Positions 33,751 to 42,099 of a stretch of 64,000 nucleotides of DNA are shown one piece after another; position 1 is the first letter of the stretch, and every line of letters begins with the position of its first letter. Position numbers and translations under genes: made by a program. The notes below the pieces were generated by a model that saw only the letters and a list, made by a program, of their open reading frames with translations, made no database searches and was not told where the DNA came from. Origin of the DNA: Lentzea sp033794685 (GTDB taxonomy: Bacteria; Actinomycetota; Actinomycetes; Mycobacteriales; Pseudonocardiaceae); the NCBI GenBank assembly GCA_033794685.1, contig JARAYZ010000003.1; one strand, 5' to 3'.

Positions 33751-34812
33751 TCAGAAGTCGAACTTGTCGATGTTGTCCTTGGTGAACACCGTCGGCGGGC
33801 CGAGCACGACCTCGCCCTTGGCGCCGATCGTGTAGTCACCGAGGTCACCGGCCTTGTACTTCTCGCCCTCCGCACCGGTGATCTGCCCGGACGCGAGCGC
33901 GGCGGCGGTGTAGGTGGCGAGGTAGCCGAGCTTCGCCGGGTCCCACAGCGAGAACGACTTCACCGTGCCGTCCTGGACGAACTTGCGCATCTGGTTCGGC
34001 GTGCCGAGACCGGTGAGCTGGACCTTGCCCTTGTACTCCGACGAGCTGAGGTACCGGGCGGCGGCCGCGACACCGACGGTGGTCGGCGAGATGATGCCCT
34101 TGAGGTTCGGGTGCGCCTGCAGCAGACCCTGGGTCTTCTGGAACGACGTCTGGTCGTCGTCGTTGCCGTACGCGGTCTCCACGAGCTTGAGACCCGAGTA
34201 CTCGGGCTTCGCGAGCTCGGTCTTCATGACCTCGATCCACGCGTTCTGGTTGGTGGCGTTGGGGGTCGCGGACAGGATCGCGATCTCACCGCTGCCGCCG
34301 ACCGCCTCGGAGATCAGCTTCACCTGGCCCGCCGCGATCTCGTTCGAGGTCGCCTGGTTGATGAACACGTCACGGGCGTCCGCCGCGGCGTCGGAGTCGA
34401 ACGTGACGACCTTGAGGCCCTGCGAACGCGCGCTCTTCAACGCGGGCGCCACGGCGTTGACGTCGTTCGCGGAGATCACCAGCGCGTCCTGCTTCTGCTG
34501 CGCGGCGGTGTTGATGTAGGTGACCTGGGAGGACGCGGCCGCGTCGGACGGCCCGGTCGGCTTGACCTCGGCCTTGATCGCCGTGCCCGCCTGCTCGGCA
34601 CCCTTCTGCGCCACCGTGAAGTACGGGTTGTTGACCTGCTTGGGCAGGAACGTGATCTTCAGGCCCTCCTTGAGGGCCGCGTTCGGATCACCCTTCGCGG
34701 CGTTGGTGGCGCCGCCGGTCTGGTCCGTCGCGCTGTCCTTGGTGGTGCCACCGCAGGCGGTGAGGGCGACCACCCCGGACATGGTCAGGGCGAGCACAAG
34801 CCGTGTTTTCAT
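33751..34812 (-). CDS. rhaS: Rhamnose ABC transporter substrate-binding lipoprotein
   Basis: 353 residues from the ATG at 34812. Lipobox LTACGG marks it as a lipoprotein. The periplasmic-binding type I fold shows FLPKQVNNPYFTVAQKGAEQA, ALVISANDVNAVAPAL, VVTFDSDA and LTGLGTPNQMRKFVQDG, as in RhaS of rhizobia and Streptomyces. Its start overlaps the permease stop by 4 bases. It captures L-rhamnose outside the cell for the RhaPQT importer. Confidence 0.9.
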   Translation of the reverse strand: MKTRLVLALTMSGVVALTACGGTTKDSATDQTGGATNAAKGDPNAALKEGLKITFLPKQVNNPYFTVAQKGAEQAGTAIKAEVKPTGPSDAAASSQVTYINTAAQQKQDALVISANDVNAVAPALKSARSQGLKVVTFDSDAAADARDVFINQATSNEIAAGQVKLISEAVGGSGEIAILSATPNATNQNAWIEVMKTELAKPEYSGLKLVETAYGNDDDQTSFQKTQGLLQAHPNLKGIISPTTVGVAAAARYLSSSEYKGKVQLTGLGTPNQMRKFVQDGTVKSFSLWDPAKLGYLATYTAAALASGQITGAEGEKYKAGDLGDYTIGAKGEVVLGPPTVFTKDNIDKFDF

Positions 34813-35768
34813 GGCGCGGCCTTTCGTAGGGTTCCGACGCGACGGGTGACGGACGGGGCGAGAACACTCACCAGCAACAGGAGTCCGGTGACGATGGTGA
34901 GGACCTCGGTGGAGGTGTCCTGGAGGATCAGGAGGTTGCGCAGGCCGCCCAGCAGCAGCACGCCCGCGAGCACTCCGAAGAGCGTGCCCTTGCCGCCGAA
35001 GATGGACACACCACCGAGCAGCACGGCGGCGACCACGGCCAGTTCGAGCCCGAGGCCGTTGTCCGCGCGGGCGCTGGAGAAGCGGAACGTGTAGACGATG
35101 CCCGCGATCGCGGCGACCGCCCCGGCGAGCACGAAGAGCGACAGCTTCACGCGCTTGACCCGGATGCCGGAGAACCGGGCTCCCTCCTCGTTCGCCCCGA
35201 TCGCGTAGACGGACCGGCCGAACGAACTGGCGTGCAGGGCGACTCCGAACAGGATCGCGAGGACCGCGGCGAGCACGATCGGGTACGGGATGTCGGTGCC
35301 GGGCACCGGGGCCGTGCCGAACGACGTGTAACTGGCGGGGAAGTCGGCGACGGCCGTGTCACCGAGGACGACCAGCGCGAGACCGCGGTAGAGCGCCAGG
35401 GTGCCGATGGTGACGGCCAGCGAGGGCAACCCGAGGCGGGTGACCAGCAGCCCGTTGACCGCCCCGCACACCGCGCCGGCGACGATCACGGTCGGCAGGA
35501 TGGTCTCGAGCGACCATCCCGCGTTCCACAGCCAGCCGATCAACGCGCTGGACAGGCCGAGCACCGACGCGACGGACAGGTCGATCTCACCCGCGACGAT
35601 CACGAGTGTGAGCGGGAGGGCGATCAGCGCGATCTCACCGATGTCGAGACCGAGGTAGAAGAGGTTGCCACCGGACAGGAACGACCCGTCCGTGCTCACC
35701 TGCCCGGTCAGCGCCACCACGATCAGGAGGAACACCAGCGCGGTCTCCCACCGCAGGAGGTTACGCAT
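34809..35768 (-). CDS. rhaQ: Rhamnose ABC transporter permease
   Basis: 319 residues with about eight to nine membrane helices of the BPD_transp_2 (ribose/rhamnose) family. Family motif GEIDLSVASVLGLSSALIGW corresponds to the characteristic GxIDLSVG segment, and GANEEGARFSGIRVKRVK is the coupling loop contacting the ATPase. It overlaps the second permease by 8 bases and the binding-protein gene by 4. Confidence 0.9.
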   Translation of the reverse strand: MRNLLRWETALVFLLIVVALTGQVSTDGSFLSGGNLFYLGLDIGEIALIALPLTLVIVAGEIDLSVASVLGLSSALIGWLWNAGWSLETILPTVIVAGAVCGAVNGLLVTRLGLPSLAVTIGTLALYRGLALVVLGDTAVADFPASYTSFGTAPVPGTDIPYPIVLAAVLAILFGVALHASSFGRSVYAIGANEEGARFSGIRVKRVKLSLFVLAGAVAAIAGIVYTFRFSSARADNGLGLELAVVAAVLLGGVSIFGGKGTLFGVLAGVLLLGGLRNLLILQDTSTEVLTIVTGLLLLVSVLAPSVTRRVGTLRKAAP

Positions 35769-36807
35769 GACTGGTCCCTTCGGAGGTGCGCAGGGCCTTG
35801 GCCAGTCGCAGCGCCAGGAGCCGGTCGACGGTGATCGCGCTGAGCAGCAACGCGCCCGCGATCGCCTGCTGCCAGAAAGCGGGGATCTGCAGCACCACCA
35901 GGCAACTGGTGATCGTGCCCAGCAGCAACGCGCCGAGAGCCGCGCCGGTCACCGTCCCCGATCCACCGAAGATCGCGACGCCACCGACCACGACCGCGGC
36001 GACCACCTGGAGTTCGAGGCCGGTGCCCGCCGCCGCGTCGACCGTGCCGTAGCGGGCCACCCACAGCGCGCCCGCCAGACCGGCGATCAGTCCGGAAAGG
36101 ACGAACGTGGTGAGTGTGCGCCGGGCGACCGGGATGCCCGCGAGCGTCGCGGCCTCCGGGTTCGAGCCGATCGCGTAGAGCTCGCGGCCGGACCGGTACG
36201 AGCGCAGGTAGACCGCGGCGACCGCGATGACCACGAGGGTGATCAGCACGAGGATCGGGATGCCGAGGACACGGGCACTGCCGAGGTTCAGCAGGGCGTC
36301 GGGGAGGTTGGAGGCGTTGACCTGTTTTCCCTGTGCCAGCGCGAAGTCGACGCCTCGGAACACGTAGAGCGTGCCGAGGGTGACCACCAGGCTCGGCACG
36401 TTGCCCAGCGCGACCAGCAGGCCGTTGAGCAGGCCGCAGGCGAAACCGACCGCGACGCCGAAGCCGATGCCCAGCAGCAGTGGGGTGCCGGGGTTGTCGG
36501 CGAAGTGCTGGGCGGTGAGGAACGCCGACAGGCCCAGGACCGAGCCGACGGACAGGTCGACGTTGCGGGTGACGACCACCAGCGTCTGGCCCACCGCGAG
36601 GAGGGCCACGATGGAGGCGTTGAGGAGGAGATCGCGGAGGCTCTGGGGCTGGATGAACCTCGGGTTCACGATCGCCGTGGGGATCACGACGAGAGCCAGG
36701 GCCACGACGATGCCGAGTTCGCGGACCCGGCCGACTCGGGTGGAGAGGCGGCGGGCGGCGGTGCGCCGGGCGGGTGGGGTGACGGACGGGGTGAGCTGAG
36801 TGGTCAT
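35761..36807 (-). CDS. rhaP: Rhamnose ABC transporter permease
   Basis: 348 residues from the ATG at 36807 (GGAGGTGG upstream). BPD_transp_2 family: VVVTRNVDLSVGSVLGLSAF matches the conserved substrate-path motif and GSNPEAATLAGIPVARRTL is the ATPase coupling loop. The two permeases RhaP and RhaQ probably form a heterodimeric pore. A hairpin lies between this gene and the upstream ATPase gene. Confidence 0.9.
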   Translation of the reverse strand: MTTQLTPSVTPPARRTAARRLSTRVGRVRELGIVVALALVVIPTAIVNPRFIQPQSLRDLLLNASIVALLAVGQTLVVVTRNVDLSVGSVLGLSAFLTAQHFADNPGTPLLLGIGFGVAVGFACGLLNGLLVALGNVPSLVVTLGTLYVFRGVDFALAQGKQVNASNLPDALLNLGSARVLGIPILVLITLVVIAVAAVYLRSYRSGRELYAIGSNPEAATLAGIPVARRTLTTFVLSGLIAGLAGALWVARYGTVDAAAGTGLELQVVAAVVVGGVAIFGGSGTVTGAALGALLLGTITSCLVVLQIPAFWQQAIAGALLLSAITVDRLLALRLAKALRTSEGTSHA

Positions 36808-36844
36808 CGGGCCACCTCCGCCCGGTCGCCCCGGCGAGTCGTTC

Positions 36845-36870
36845 CGTCACCGCTCGTCCGACCGGTGACG
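36845..36870. repeat. Inverted repeat in the rhaT-rhaP gap
   Basis: Perfect 8-bp arms CGTCACCG and CGGTGACG with a 10-base loop, in the 76-base gap between the ATPase and permease genes. It may stabilise or process the mRNA; no U tract is present for termination. Confidence 0.35.
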
Positions 36871-36883
36871 CGCTGCGGTGCCG

Positions 36884-38386
36884 TCACTTCGCCACCACCT
36901 GTCCGGCCGCAGCCAGCGCCACCCGTTCCTCCGTGGCGTCGGCACGCGAGAGTTCCTCCACCAGCCGCCCTTCGTGCATCACCAGGACGCGGTCGGCCAT
37001 GCCGAGCACCTCCGGCAGTTCCGACGAGATCATCAGCACCGCGACGCCCTGCCCGGCCAGTTCCGACAGCAGCCGGTGCACCTCGGCCTTCGTGCCGACG
37101 TCGATGCCGCGCGTCGGTTCGTCGACGATCAGCACGGACGGCTGCCGTGCCAGCCACTTCGCCAGCACGACCTTCTGCTGGTTGCCGCCGGACAGCACGC
37201 CGACGGGGTCGCTCAGCCGCGAGAACTTCAGCCGCAGCTTCACCGCCCAGTCCTGGGCCAGCGCGCGTTCGGAACGACGGCGCAGCAGGCCGAACGTCGA
37301 CAGGCGGCCCAGCGAGGCCAGCGCGGTGTTGCGTTCGATGGACGCGTCCATCACGAGTCCTTGCTGACGGCGGTCCTCCGGGACGAACCCGATGCCCGCG
37401 GCCATCGCGGCCGTGGGGGAGCCGTACTTCAGCCGCTTTCCCCGCACCGAGGCGAAGCCGGCGTCGGGTCGGTCGATGCCGAAGATCGCCCGCGCGACCT
37501 CGCTGCGTCCCGCGCCCACCAGTCCGGACAGGGCGACGATCTCGCCCGCGCGGACGTCGAACGACACGTCGGTGAACACGCCCTCGCGGGTCAGGCGCTG
37601 CACCGAGAGCAGCACCTCGCCCGCCGTCGTGTCCTGCTTGGGGAAGAGTTGCGAGAGTTCGCGGCCGACCATGCGTCGCACCAGGGAGTCCGGGGTCTCG
37701 TCGTCGAGCGTGCCGGACCAGACGAACTCACCGTCGCGCAGCACCGTGGCGCGCTGGCACAGTTCGAACACCTCGCCCAGCCGGTGCGAGACGAACAGCA
37801 CGGCGGCGTCCTGCTCGCGCAACGCCTGCACCACCCGGAAAAGCCGCTGGACCTCGTGCGCGGACAGGGCCGCGGTCGGTTCGTCCATCACGATCACGCG
37901 GGCGTCGAACGACAGGGCCTTGGCGATCTCGACGAGCTGCTGGTCCGCAATGGACAGTCCGCGCGCCGGGCGGGCGGGGTCGAGTTTGACCCCGAGGCGG
38001 GAGAACAACTCCGAGGTGCGGGCGTGCATCCGATCCACGTCGATGCGGCGGCCGAGGCCGAGCGGCTGGCGGCCCATGAACACGTTCTCGGCCACCGACA
38101 GGTCTCCGAACAGCGTCGGCTCCTGGTAGATGATCGCGATGCCGGCGGCCAGGGCGTCGGCGGGACCGGAGAACCGTTGGGGTGCTTCGTCGACGAGCAC
38201 CCGGCCGGCGTCCGGGCGGTGGACTCCGGCGAGGGTCTTGATCAGCGTCGACTTGCCCGCGCCGTTCTCCCCGAGCAGCGCGTGGGCCTCGCCGGGGAGC
38301 AGCCGCAGCGACACCCCGGACAACGCCCGGACGGCGCCGAAGGACTTGCTCACCTCGTCCAGCGTCACCACGGGAAGTCGGTCCAC
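36884..38386 (-). CDS. rhaT: Rhamnose ABC transporter ATP-binding protein (two ATPase domains)
   Basis: 500 residues from a GTG at 38386 with GAGGAG 6 bases upstream. Two ABC domains as in sugar importers of the CUT2 type: the first has GENGAGKST and Walker B VIVMDEPTAAL; the second has a degenerate P-loop region (GLVGAGRSE), signature LSGGNQQK and LIVDEPTRGIDVG. It powers rhamnose import. It is the first gene of the operon, with a LacI-type operator 16-31 bp upstream of the start. Confidence 0.92.
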   Translation of the reverse strand: MDRLPVVTLDEVSKSFGAVRALSGVSLRLLPGEAHALLGENGAGKSTLIKTLAGVHRPDAGRVLVDEAPQRFSGPADALAAGIAIIYQEPTLFGDLSVAENVFMGRQPLGLGRRIDVDRMHARTSELFSRLGVKLDPARPARGLSIADQQLVEIAKALSFDARVIVMDEPTAALSAHEVQRLFRVVQALREQDAAVLFVSHRLGEVFELCQRATVLRDGEFVWSGTLDDETPDSLVRRMVGRELSQLFPKQDTTAGEVLLSVQRLTREGVFTDVSFDVRAGEIVALSGLVGAGRSEVARAIFGIDRPDAGFASVRGKRLKYGSPTAAMAAGIGFVPEDRRQQGLVMDASIERNTALASLGRLSTFGLLRRRSERALAQDWAVKLRLKFSRLSDPVGVLSGGNQQKVVLAKWLARQPSVLIVDEPTRGIDVGTKAEVHRLLSELAGQGVAVLMISSELPEVLGMADRVLVMHEGRLVEELSRADATEERVALAAAGQVVAK

Positions 38387-38401
38387 GTCCGTCTCCTCGA
38401 T

Positions 38402-38417
38402 GTTGAAACGTTTTAAC
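38402..38417. promoter_or_regulatory. Operator GTTGAAACGTTTTAAC upstream of the rhamnose operon
   Basis: A 16-bp near-palindrome (one mismatch) with central ACGT, 16 bp from the rhaT start. A second similar site lies 64 bp away in front of the divergent LacI gene. Confidence 0.65.
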
Positions 38418-38480
38418 GCCTGAGTTACGAGCACTCTGGGTGTGTTACGTCACCATGTCAAGAGTTGCGGGGTACGATTC

Positions 38481-38496
38481 GTTGTCACGTTTCAAC
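38481..38496. promoter_or_regulatory. Operator GTTGTCACGTTTCAAC upstream of the LacI regulator
   Basis: A near-palindrome (GTTG-N2-ACGT-N2-CAAC) 14 bp upstream of the regulator GTG. It shares half-sites with 38402-38417, so one LacI-type protein probably controls both directions. Confidence 0.65.
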
Positions 38497-38509
38497 AAAG
38501 GAGCCGCCG

Positions 38510-39523
38510 GTGAAGCCGTCAGTGGGCATCCGCGATGTCGCGCAGCACGCCGGCGTGTCCAACGCGACCGTCTCGAACGTGCTGAACCGGCCCGACGTCG
38601 TCGCCCCCGCCACCCGGCAACGGGTGCTGGCCGCGATCGAGGAACTCGGCTTCGTGCGCAACGAGTCCGCGCGTCAGCTCCGCGCGGGCCGCAGCCGGGT
38701 GCTCGCCTACGTCGTGCTCGACGCGGCGAACCCGTTCTTCACGGACGTGGCGCGCGGTGTGGAGGACGCGGCACGGGAGGCGGGTCTCGCGTTGTTCCTG
38801 TGCAACAGCGCCTCGGACGGCGGCCGCGAGCGCGAGTACCTGGAACTGCTGCACGAACAACGCGTCGAGGGCATCCTGATCACCCCCGTCGACGCGGAGT
38901 GCGCGCAGATCGCCGAACGCGGCACGCCCGTGGTGCTGGTCGACCGCGAGGCGCCGGACGGCACGCACTGCTCCGTCGCCGTGGACGACGTGCTCGGCGG
39001 AGAACTCGCGGTGACCCATCTGATCGAGAACGGTCACCGGCGCATCGCGATGGTCGGCGGCCCGCTGTCCATCCAGCAGGTGCGTGACCGGCGCGAGGGC
39101 GCGCTGCGGGCGCTGAAGAACGCGGGTCTGCCGGCGGACGCGCTCACGTTCCTCGAGACCAGGGGCCTGCAGGTGGCGGAAGGGCGCGGTGCGGGGGAGA
39201 GGCTCGTCGGCCTGCCCGCGTCACGGCGTCCGACGGCGGCGTTCTGCGCGAACGACCTGCTGGCGCTCGGCCTGCTGCAGTCGATGACGCAGCAGGGGCT
39301 GCGGGTGCCGGACGACCTGGCCGTCGTGGGCTACGACGACATCGAGTTCGCCGCGGCCGCCGCCGTGCCGCTCACGTCGGTGCGCCAGCCGCGTGAGCAG
39401 CTGGGCCGCACCGCCGCCCAGCTGCTGCTGGCGGAGAACGAACCGGACCACGAGCACCGGCACGTGAAGTTCCAGCCGGAGCTCGTGGTCCGTGCGTCCA
39501 CCGCGGTCAAACGGCGGGCGTGA
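38510..39523 (+). CDS. LacI-family regulator of the rhamnose operon
   Basis: 337 residues from a GTG at 38510 preceded by GGAG. The N-terminal LacI helix-turn-helix (IRDVAQHAGVSNATVSNVLNRPDVVAPATRQRV) is followed by the hinge (NESARQLRAGRSRVLAYV) and a sugar-binding domain of the periplasmic-binding type (NPFFTDVARGVEDAA, GYDDIEFAAAAAVPLTSVRQP). Divergent position and matched operators support control of rhamnose genes; the effector is probably rhamnose or an intermediate. The stop lies one base from the convergent gene end. Confidence 0.88.
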   Translation: MKPSVGIRDVAQHAGVSNATVSNVLNRPDVVAPATRQRVLAAIEELGFVRNESARQLRAGRSRVLAYVVLDAANPFFTDVARGVEDAAREAGLALFLCNSASDGGREREYLELLHEQRVEGILITPVDAECAQIAERGTPVVLVDREAPDGTHCSVAVDDVLGGELAVTHLIENGHRRIAMVGGPLSIQQVRDRREGALRALKNAGLPADALTFLETRGLQVAEGRGAGERLVGLPASRRPTAAFCANDLLALGLLQSMTQQGLRVPDDLAVVGYDDIEFAAAAAVPLTSVRQPREQLGRTAAQLLLAENEPDHEHRHVKFQPELVVRASTAVKRRA

Positions 39524-39524
39524 A

Positions 39525-39932
39525 CTACCGGACGAGCATCATTTCCCTGTCATTTTCGACAATGCTCGAACTGTCCGGAGGAAGGTAGACGTTCAGTGCG
39601 GCGGACGTGAATGCGACGCCGGGCCGGAACGCCTTCGTACGGGACACCACGGTCACGTCGATCCGGTGGTGATCGCCGCTGCACGGAACGTTCGCCGTGT
39701 ATTTGTCGCCGGTCGCGAGGTCGCCGCGCACGTTCTGCGTGACCTGCACCCACAACGACCCGGTGGCGCCGTTCTGGCACATCACCCGCACCGGCACCAC
39801 GACCGCGGCACCCCGTGCCTCCAGCCTGGCCTGCGACTGGAGGGCCACCGCGGCGTCGACCGACGCCGACGCCGGCAACGCGGCGGCCAGTATCGCGGCC
39901 GCGGTCAGCACGAACGCCGAAATTGCACGCAC
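39525..39932 (-). CDS. Small secreted protein of unknown function
   Basis: 135 residues from a GTG at 39932 with GAGG 8 bases upstream; a GTG two codons earlier is also possible. Signal peptide ISAFVLTAAAILAAALPASA. The mature part (about 110 residues) is beta-rich with two Cys (VMCQNGATGSLWVQV and VPCSGDHHRIDVTV), likely paired. No named domain recognised. It converges tightly on the LacI gene and is followed upstream by a secreted protease gene. Confidence 0.6.
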   Translation of the reverse strand: MRAISAFVLTAAAILAAALPASASVDAAVALQSQARLEARGAAVVVPVRVMCQNGATGSLWVQVTQNVRGDLATGDKYTANVPCSGDHHRIDVTVVSRTKAFRPGVAFTSAALNVYLPPDSSSIVENDREMMLVR

Positions 39933-39997
39933 GATTTTCACCTCGTTCTTGTGGAAGAAGCGGATGCGGCCGCGAACCGACATTAGCCACAACGCCT

Positions 39998-40801
39998 CTA
40001 ACGCTGCGAGGGGCCATTGATCGTGGCCCGGATCCACTTCGCGTGGACCGGCACGCTGGTGTACAGACCGGGCCCGTTCGCACACAGCAGATCGGTGTCA
40101 CCGGGGCCCGACGTCGTGCCGATCAGTTCCCACCGGCCGTGCTTTCCGCGCTGGATCTGGGGACCGCCCGAATCGCCGACGCACGCCATCGCGCGGGGCT
40201 TGCGGCTGATCGTGCACAACCGCGTCGCGTCGGCGTAACCCGGCGCGCACTCCGACACCGCGCCACGCCGGGTGTCGAGCTGTTGCAGCTGTTCGGGGAA
40301 CACGGCCTCGGTGATGTCGACCGTGTCCACTGTGGTGCCGAACCCGAGCAGTCGCGTGGCGGTGCCGGGCGCACCAGGACGAGCGGCGACGCGGATCGGT
40401 CGTTCCCGCACCGGGCGGTCGAGCCGGACCAGTGCGATGTCGTGCTGGTTGGGCCGGCCGAGCCGGTAGCCGGGGTGCCGCACCACGCGGTCGATGGCGC
40501 GCACGGTCCCGCCGGACGTCCTGCGGTCGCTGCCGATCCGGACGGTTCCGTCCGGCACCGCGCCCGTTCCCTCCGGGTCCACGCAGTGCGCCGCCGTCAC
40601 GACCCACCGCGGATGGATCAACGACGCCCCGCACACACCCTTCGCGCCACCGGCGGCCGGCACGGACTCCGGGATCGACGCCATGAACTCGTAGCGCTCG
40701 GTGGAGTCGGTCCCGTTCACCACGGCTCCCGCGGTGCCGGTCATCGCCAGGGCGCACAGGACACCGGTCAGCAGGACGAGGGCCGGTTTGACTCTTGACA
40801 T
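39998..40801 (-). CDS. Secreted trypsin-like serine protease
   Basis: 267 residues from the ATG at 40801. A signal peptide (ALVLLTGVLCALAMTGTAGA) is followed by a short propeptide region and the S1 domain. The catalytic triad is complete: His in VTAAHCVD, Asp in NQHDIALVRL, Ser in CVGDSGGPQ. Paired Cys are present. The Asp-like specificity pocket cannot be assigned confidently. It is divergent from the kinase gene at 40967. Confidence 0.9.
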   Translation of the reverse strand: MSRVKPALVLLTGVLCALAMTGTAGAVVNGTDSTERYEFMASIPESVPAAGGAKGVCGASLIHPRWVVTAAHCVDPEGTGAVPDGTVRIGSDRRTSGGTVRAIDRVVRHPGYRLGRPNQHDIALVRLDRPVRERPIRVAARPGAPGTATRLLGFGTTVDTVDITEAVFPEQLQQLDTRRGAVSECAPGYADATRLCTISRKPRAMACVGDSGGPQIQRGKHGRWELIGTTSGPGDTDLLCANGPGLYTSVPVHAKWIRATINGPSQR

Positions 40802-40903
40802 GGTCTTCTCTCGGTCGGCGAACGTCTTACCAGCTCAGACTGGTCGCACGGCGAGTGGTGATCGATCCGGGCAGCAGGTGTCCTCCGGTGGAGCCTGCTC
40901 CAC

Positions 40904-40965
40904 GGTTGGATCACCGTTCGGGTGGGCACCCACAGGTGGTCCCACCCGAACGGAAAGGTCCAACC
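40904..40965 (+). promoter_or_regulatory. Long 5' hairpin overlapping the ribosome site of the kinase gene
   Basis: Inner arms 40914-40926 and 40941-40953 are 13-base perfect complements; outer arms GGTTGGA (40904-40910) and TCCAACC (40959-40965) add 7 pairs. The AAAGG ribosome site (40954-40958) falls in the bulge between them and the ATG at 40967 follows at once. The structure could block translation, act as an attenuator, or be a DNA operator. Confidence 0.65.
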
Positions 40966-40966
40966 C

Positions 40967-42094
40967 ATGCCGCCGGACAGTGTTCTTCTCGCCGACCGGT
41001 ACCGGCTGGGCGAAGTGCTCGGCACGGGTGGGGTCGCGCAGGTGCGCCGCGCCACGGACGTCCTGCTGGCCCGCGACGTCGCGGTCAAACTGTTCCGGCT
41101 CGAGGACGACCTGTCGGACGCGCGCCGCATCGAGAACGAGATCTGCGCTCTCGCGGGCCTGTCCCATCCGGGCCTCGTCAAGGTCTACGACGCGGACCCC
41201 TGCGGCGAGACGCCGTACCTGGTGCTGGAGCTGATCGAGGGCAGGACGCTGCGCGACCGCGTCACCGACGGGCCGATGGCCGTCGAGGACGTGCGCCGGG
41301 TCGGTGCCGCTCTGGCCGACGCGCTGGCCCACGTGCACACCCGTGGTTTCGTGCACCGCGATGTTAAGCCCGCCAACGTCCTGCTCGACGACGAAGAGAT
41401 CCCGCGTCTCTCCGACTTCGGCCTGGTGTGCTCGGCGGACGGCGCCGGACTCACCAGGACCGGCCAGGTCGTGGGCACGGCCGCCTATCTCGCGCCGGAA
41501 CAGGTGCGCGGTGAGGAGATCTCCTCGGCCACCGACGTCTACGCGCTGGGTCTGGTGCTGATCGAGTGCCTGACCGGGCGCCGCGAGTACGAGGGGACGG
41601 AGATCGAGGCCGCCGTCGCCCGGCTGCACCGGCCGCCCGCCGTACCTGAGAACCTGCCGTTCGACCTCGTGCGGCTGCTGTCCAGGATGACGGCGCTGAG
41701 CCCGGCCCGCCGCCCGTCCGCCAGTGAGTGCGCCGAGGCCCTGCGCGCTCGGGCGGCCGACCTGCCGACCCTGACCGCGGTCCGGCCGCCCCGCTCACGG
41801 GGACTGCTCGCGGCCGCGTCCGCCGTGGTGCTGATCTCGGCCATCGGTACGGGGCTCAGCGCGTGGAACAGCATCACCGCGACCAGTTCCGAGCCGCCGG
41901 CCACGAACGCTCCGGCCACGAACGCGCCGGTGTCGACCCCGGCGCGCACGGTGGACTTCGAGCCCACACCCGTCGCGGTGGTGCAGCCGACGGCCCCGGT
42001 CGTCGCCCCCGTGCCGGCCCACGTCGCAGACCACGGCAAGCCTGCGGGTGGCAAGGGCAAGTCCGGCAAGGGGAAGGGCAAGAACGGCGGCTGA
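40967..42094 (+). CDS. Transmembrane Ser/Thr protein kinase
   Basis: 375 residues from the ATG at 40967 (AAAGG 8 bases upstream). Kinase domain about 10-260: LGTGGVAQV loop, Lys41 (VAVKLF), HRDVKPANVL (130-139), DFG (150-152), and APEQ. One membrane helix (GLLAAASAVVLISAIGTGLSAW, about 280-301) is followed by a short outer Pro/Thr-rich tail ending in a Lys-Gly-rich stretch (GGKGKSGKGKGKNGG). It has no PASTA or other sensor domain, unlike the kinase at 7292. The tail carries a short tandem PATNA repeat. A strong hairpin in the leader suggests translational control. Confidence 0.88.
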   Translation: MPPDSVLLADRYRLGEVLGTGGVAQVRRATDVLLARDVAVKLFRLEDDLSDARRIENEICALAGLSHPGLVKVYDADPCGETPYLVLELIEGRTLRDRVTDGPMAVEDVRRVGAALADALAHVHTRGFVHRDVKPANVLLDDEEIPRLSDFGLVCSADGAGLTRTGQVVGTAAYLAPEQVRGEEISSATDVYALGLVLIECLTGRREYEGTEIEAAVARLHRPPAVPENLPFDLVRLLSRMTALSPARRPSASECAEALRARAADLPTLTAVRPPRSRGLLAAASAVVLISAIGTGLSAWNSITATSSEPPATNAPATNAPVSTPARTVDFEPTPVAVVQPTAPVVAPVPAHVADHGKPAGGKGKSGKGKGKNGG

Positions 42095-42099
42095 CCTCT

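Noticed and set aside
41898..41934. Tandem repeat encoding PATNA PATNA in the kinase tail, considered as a slippage site
   Set aside because: Only two imperfect units; too short to suggest phase variation.
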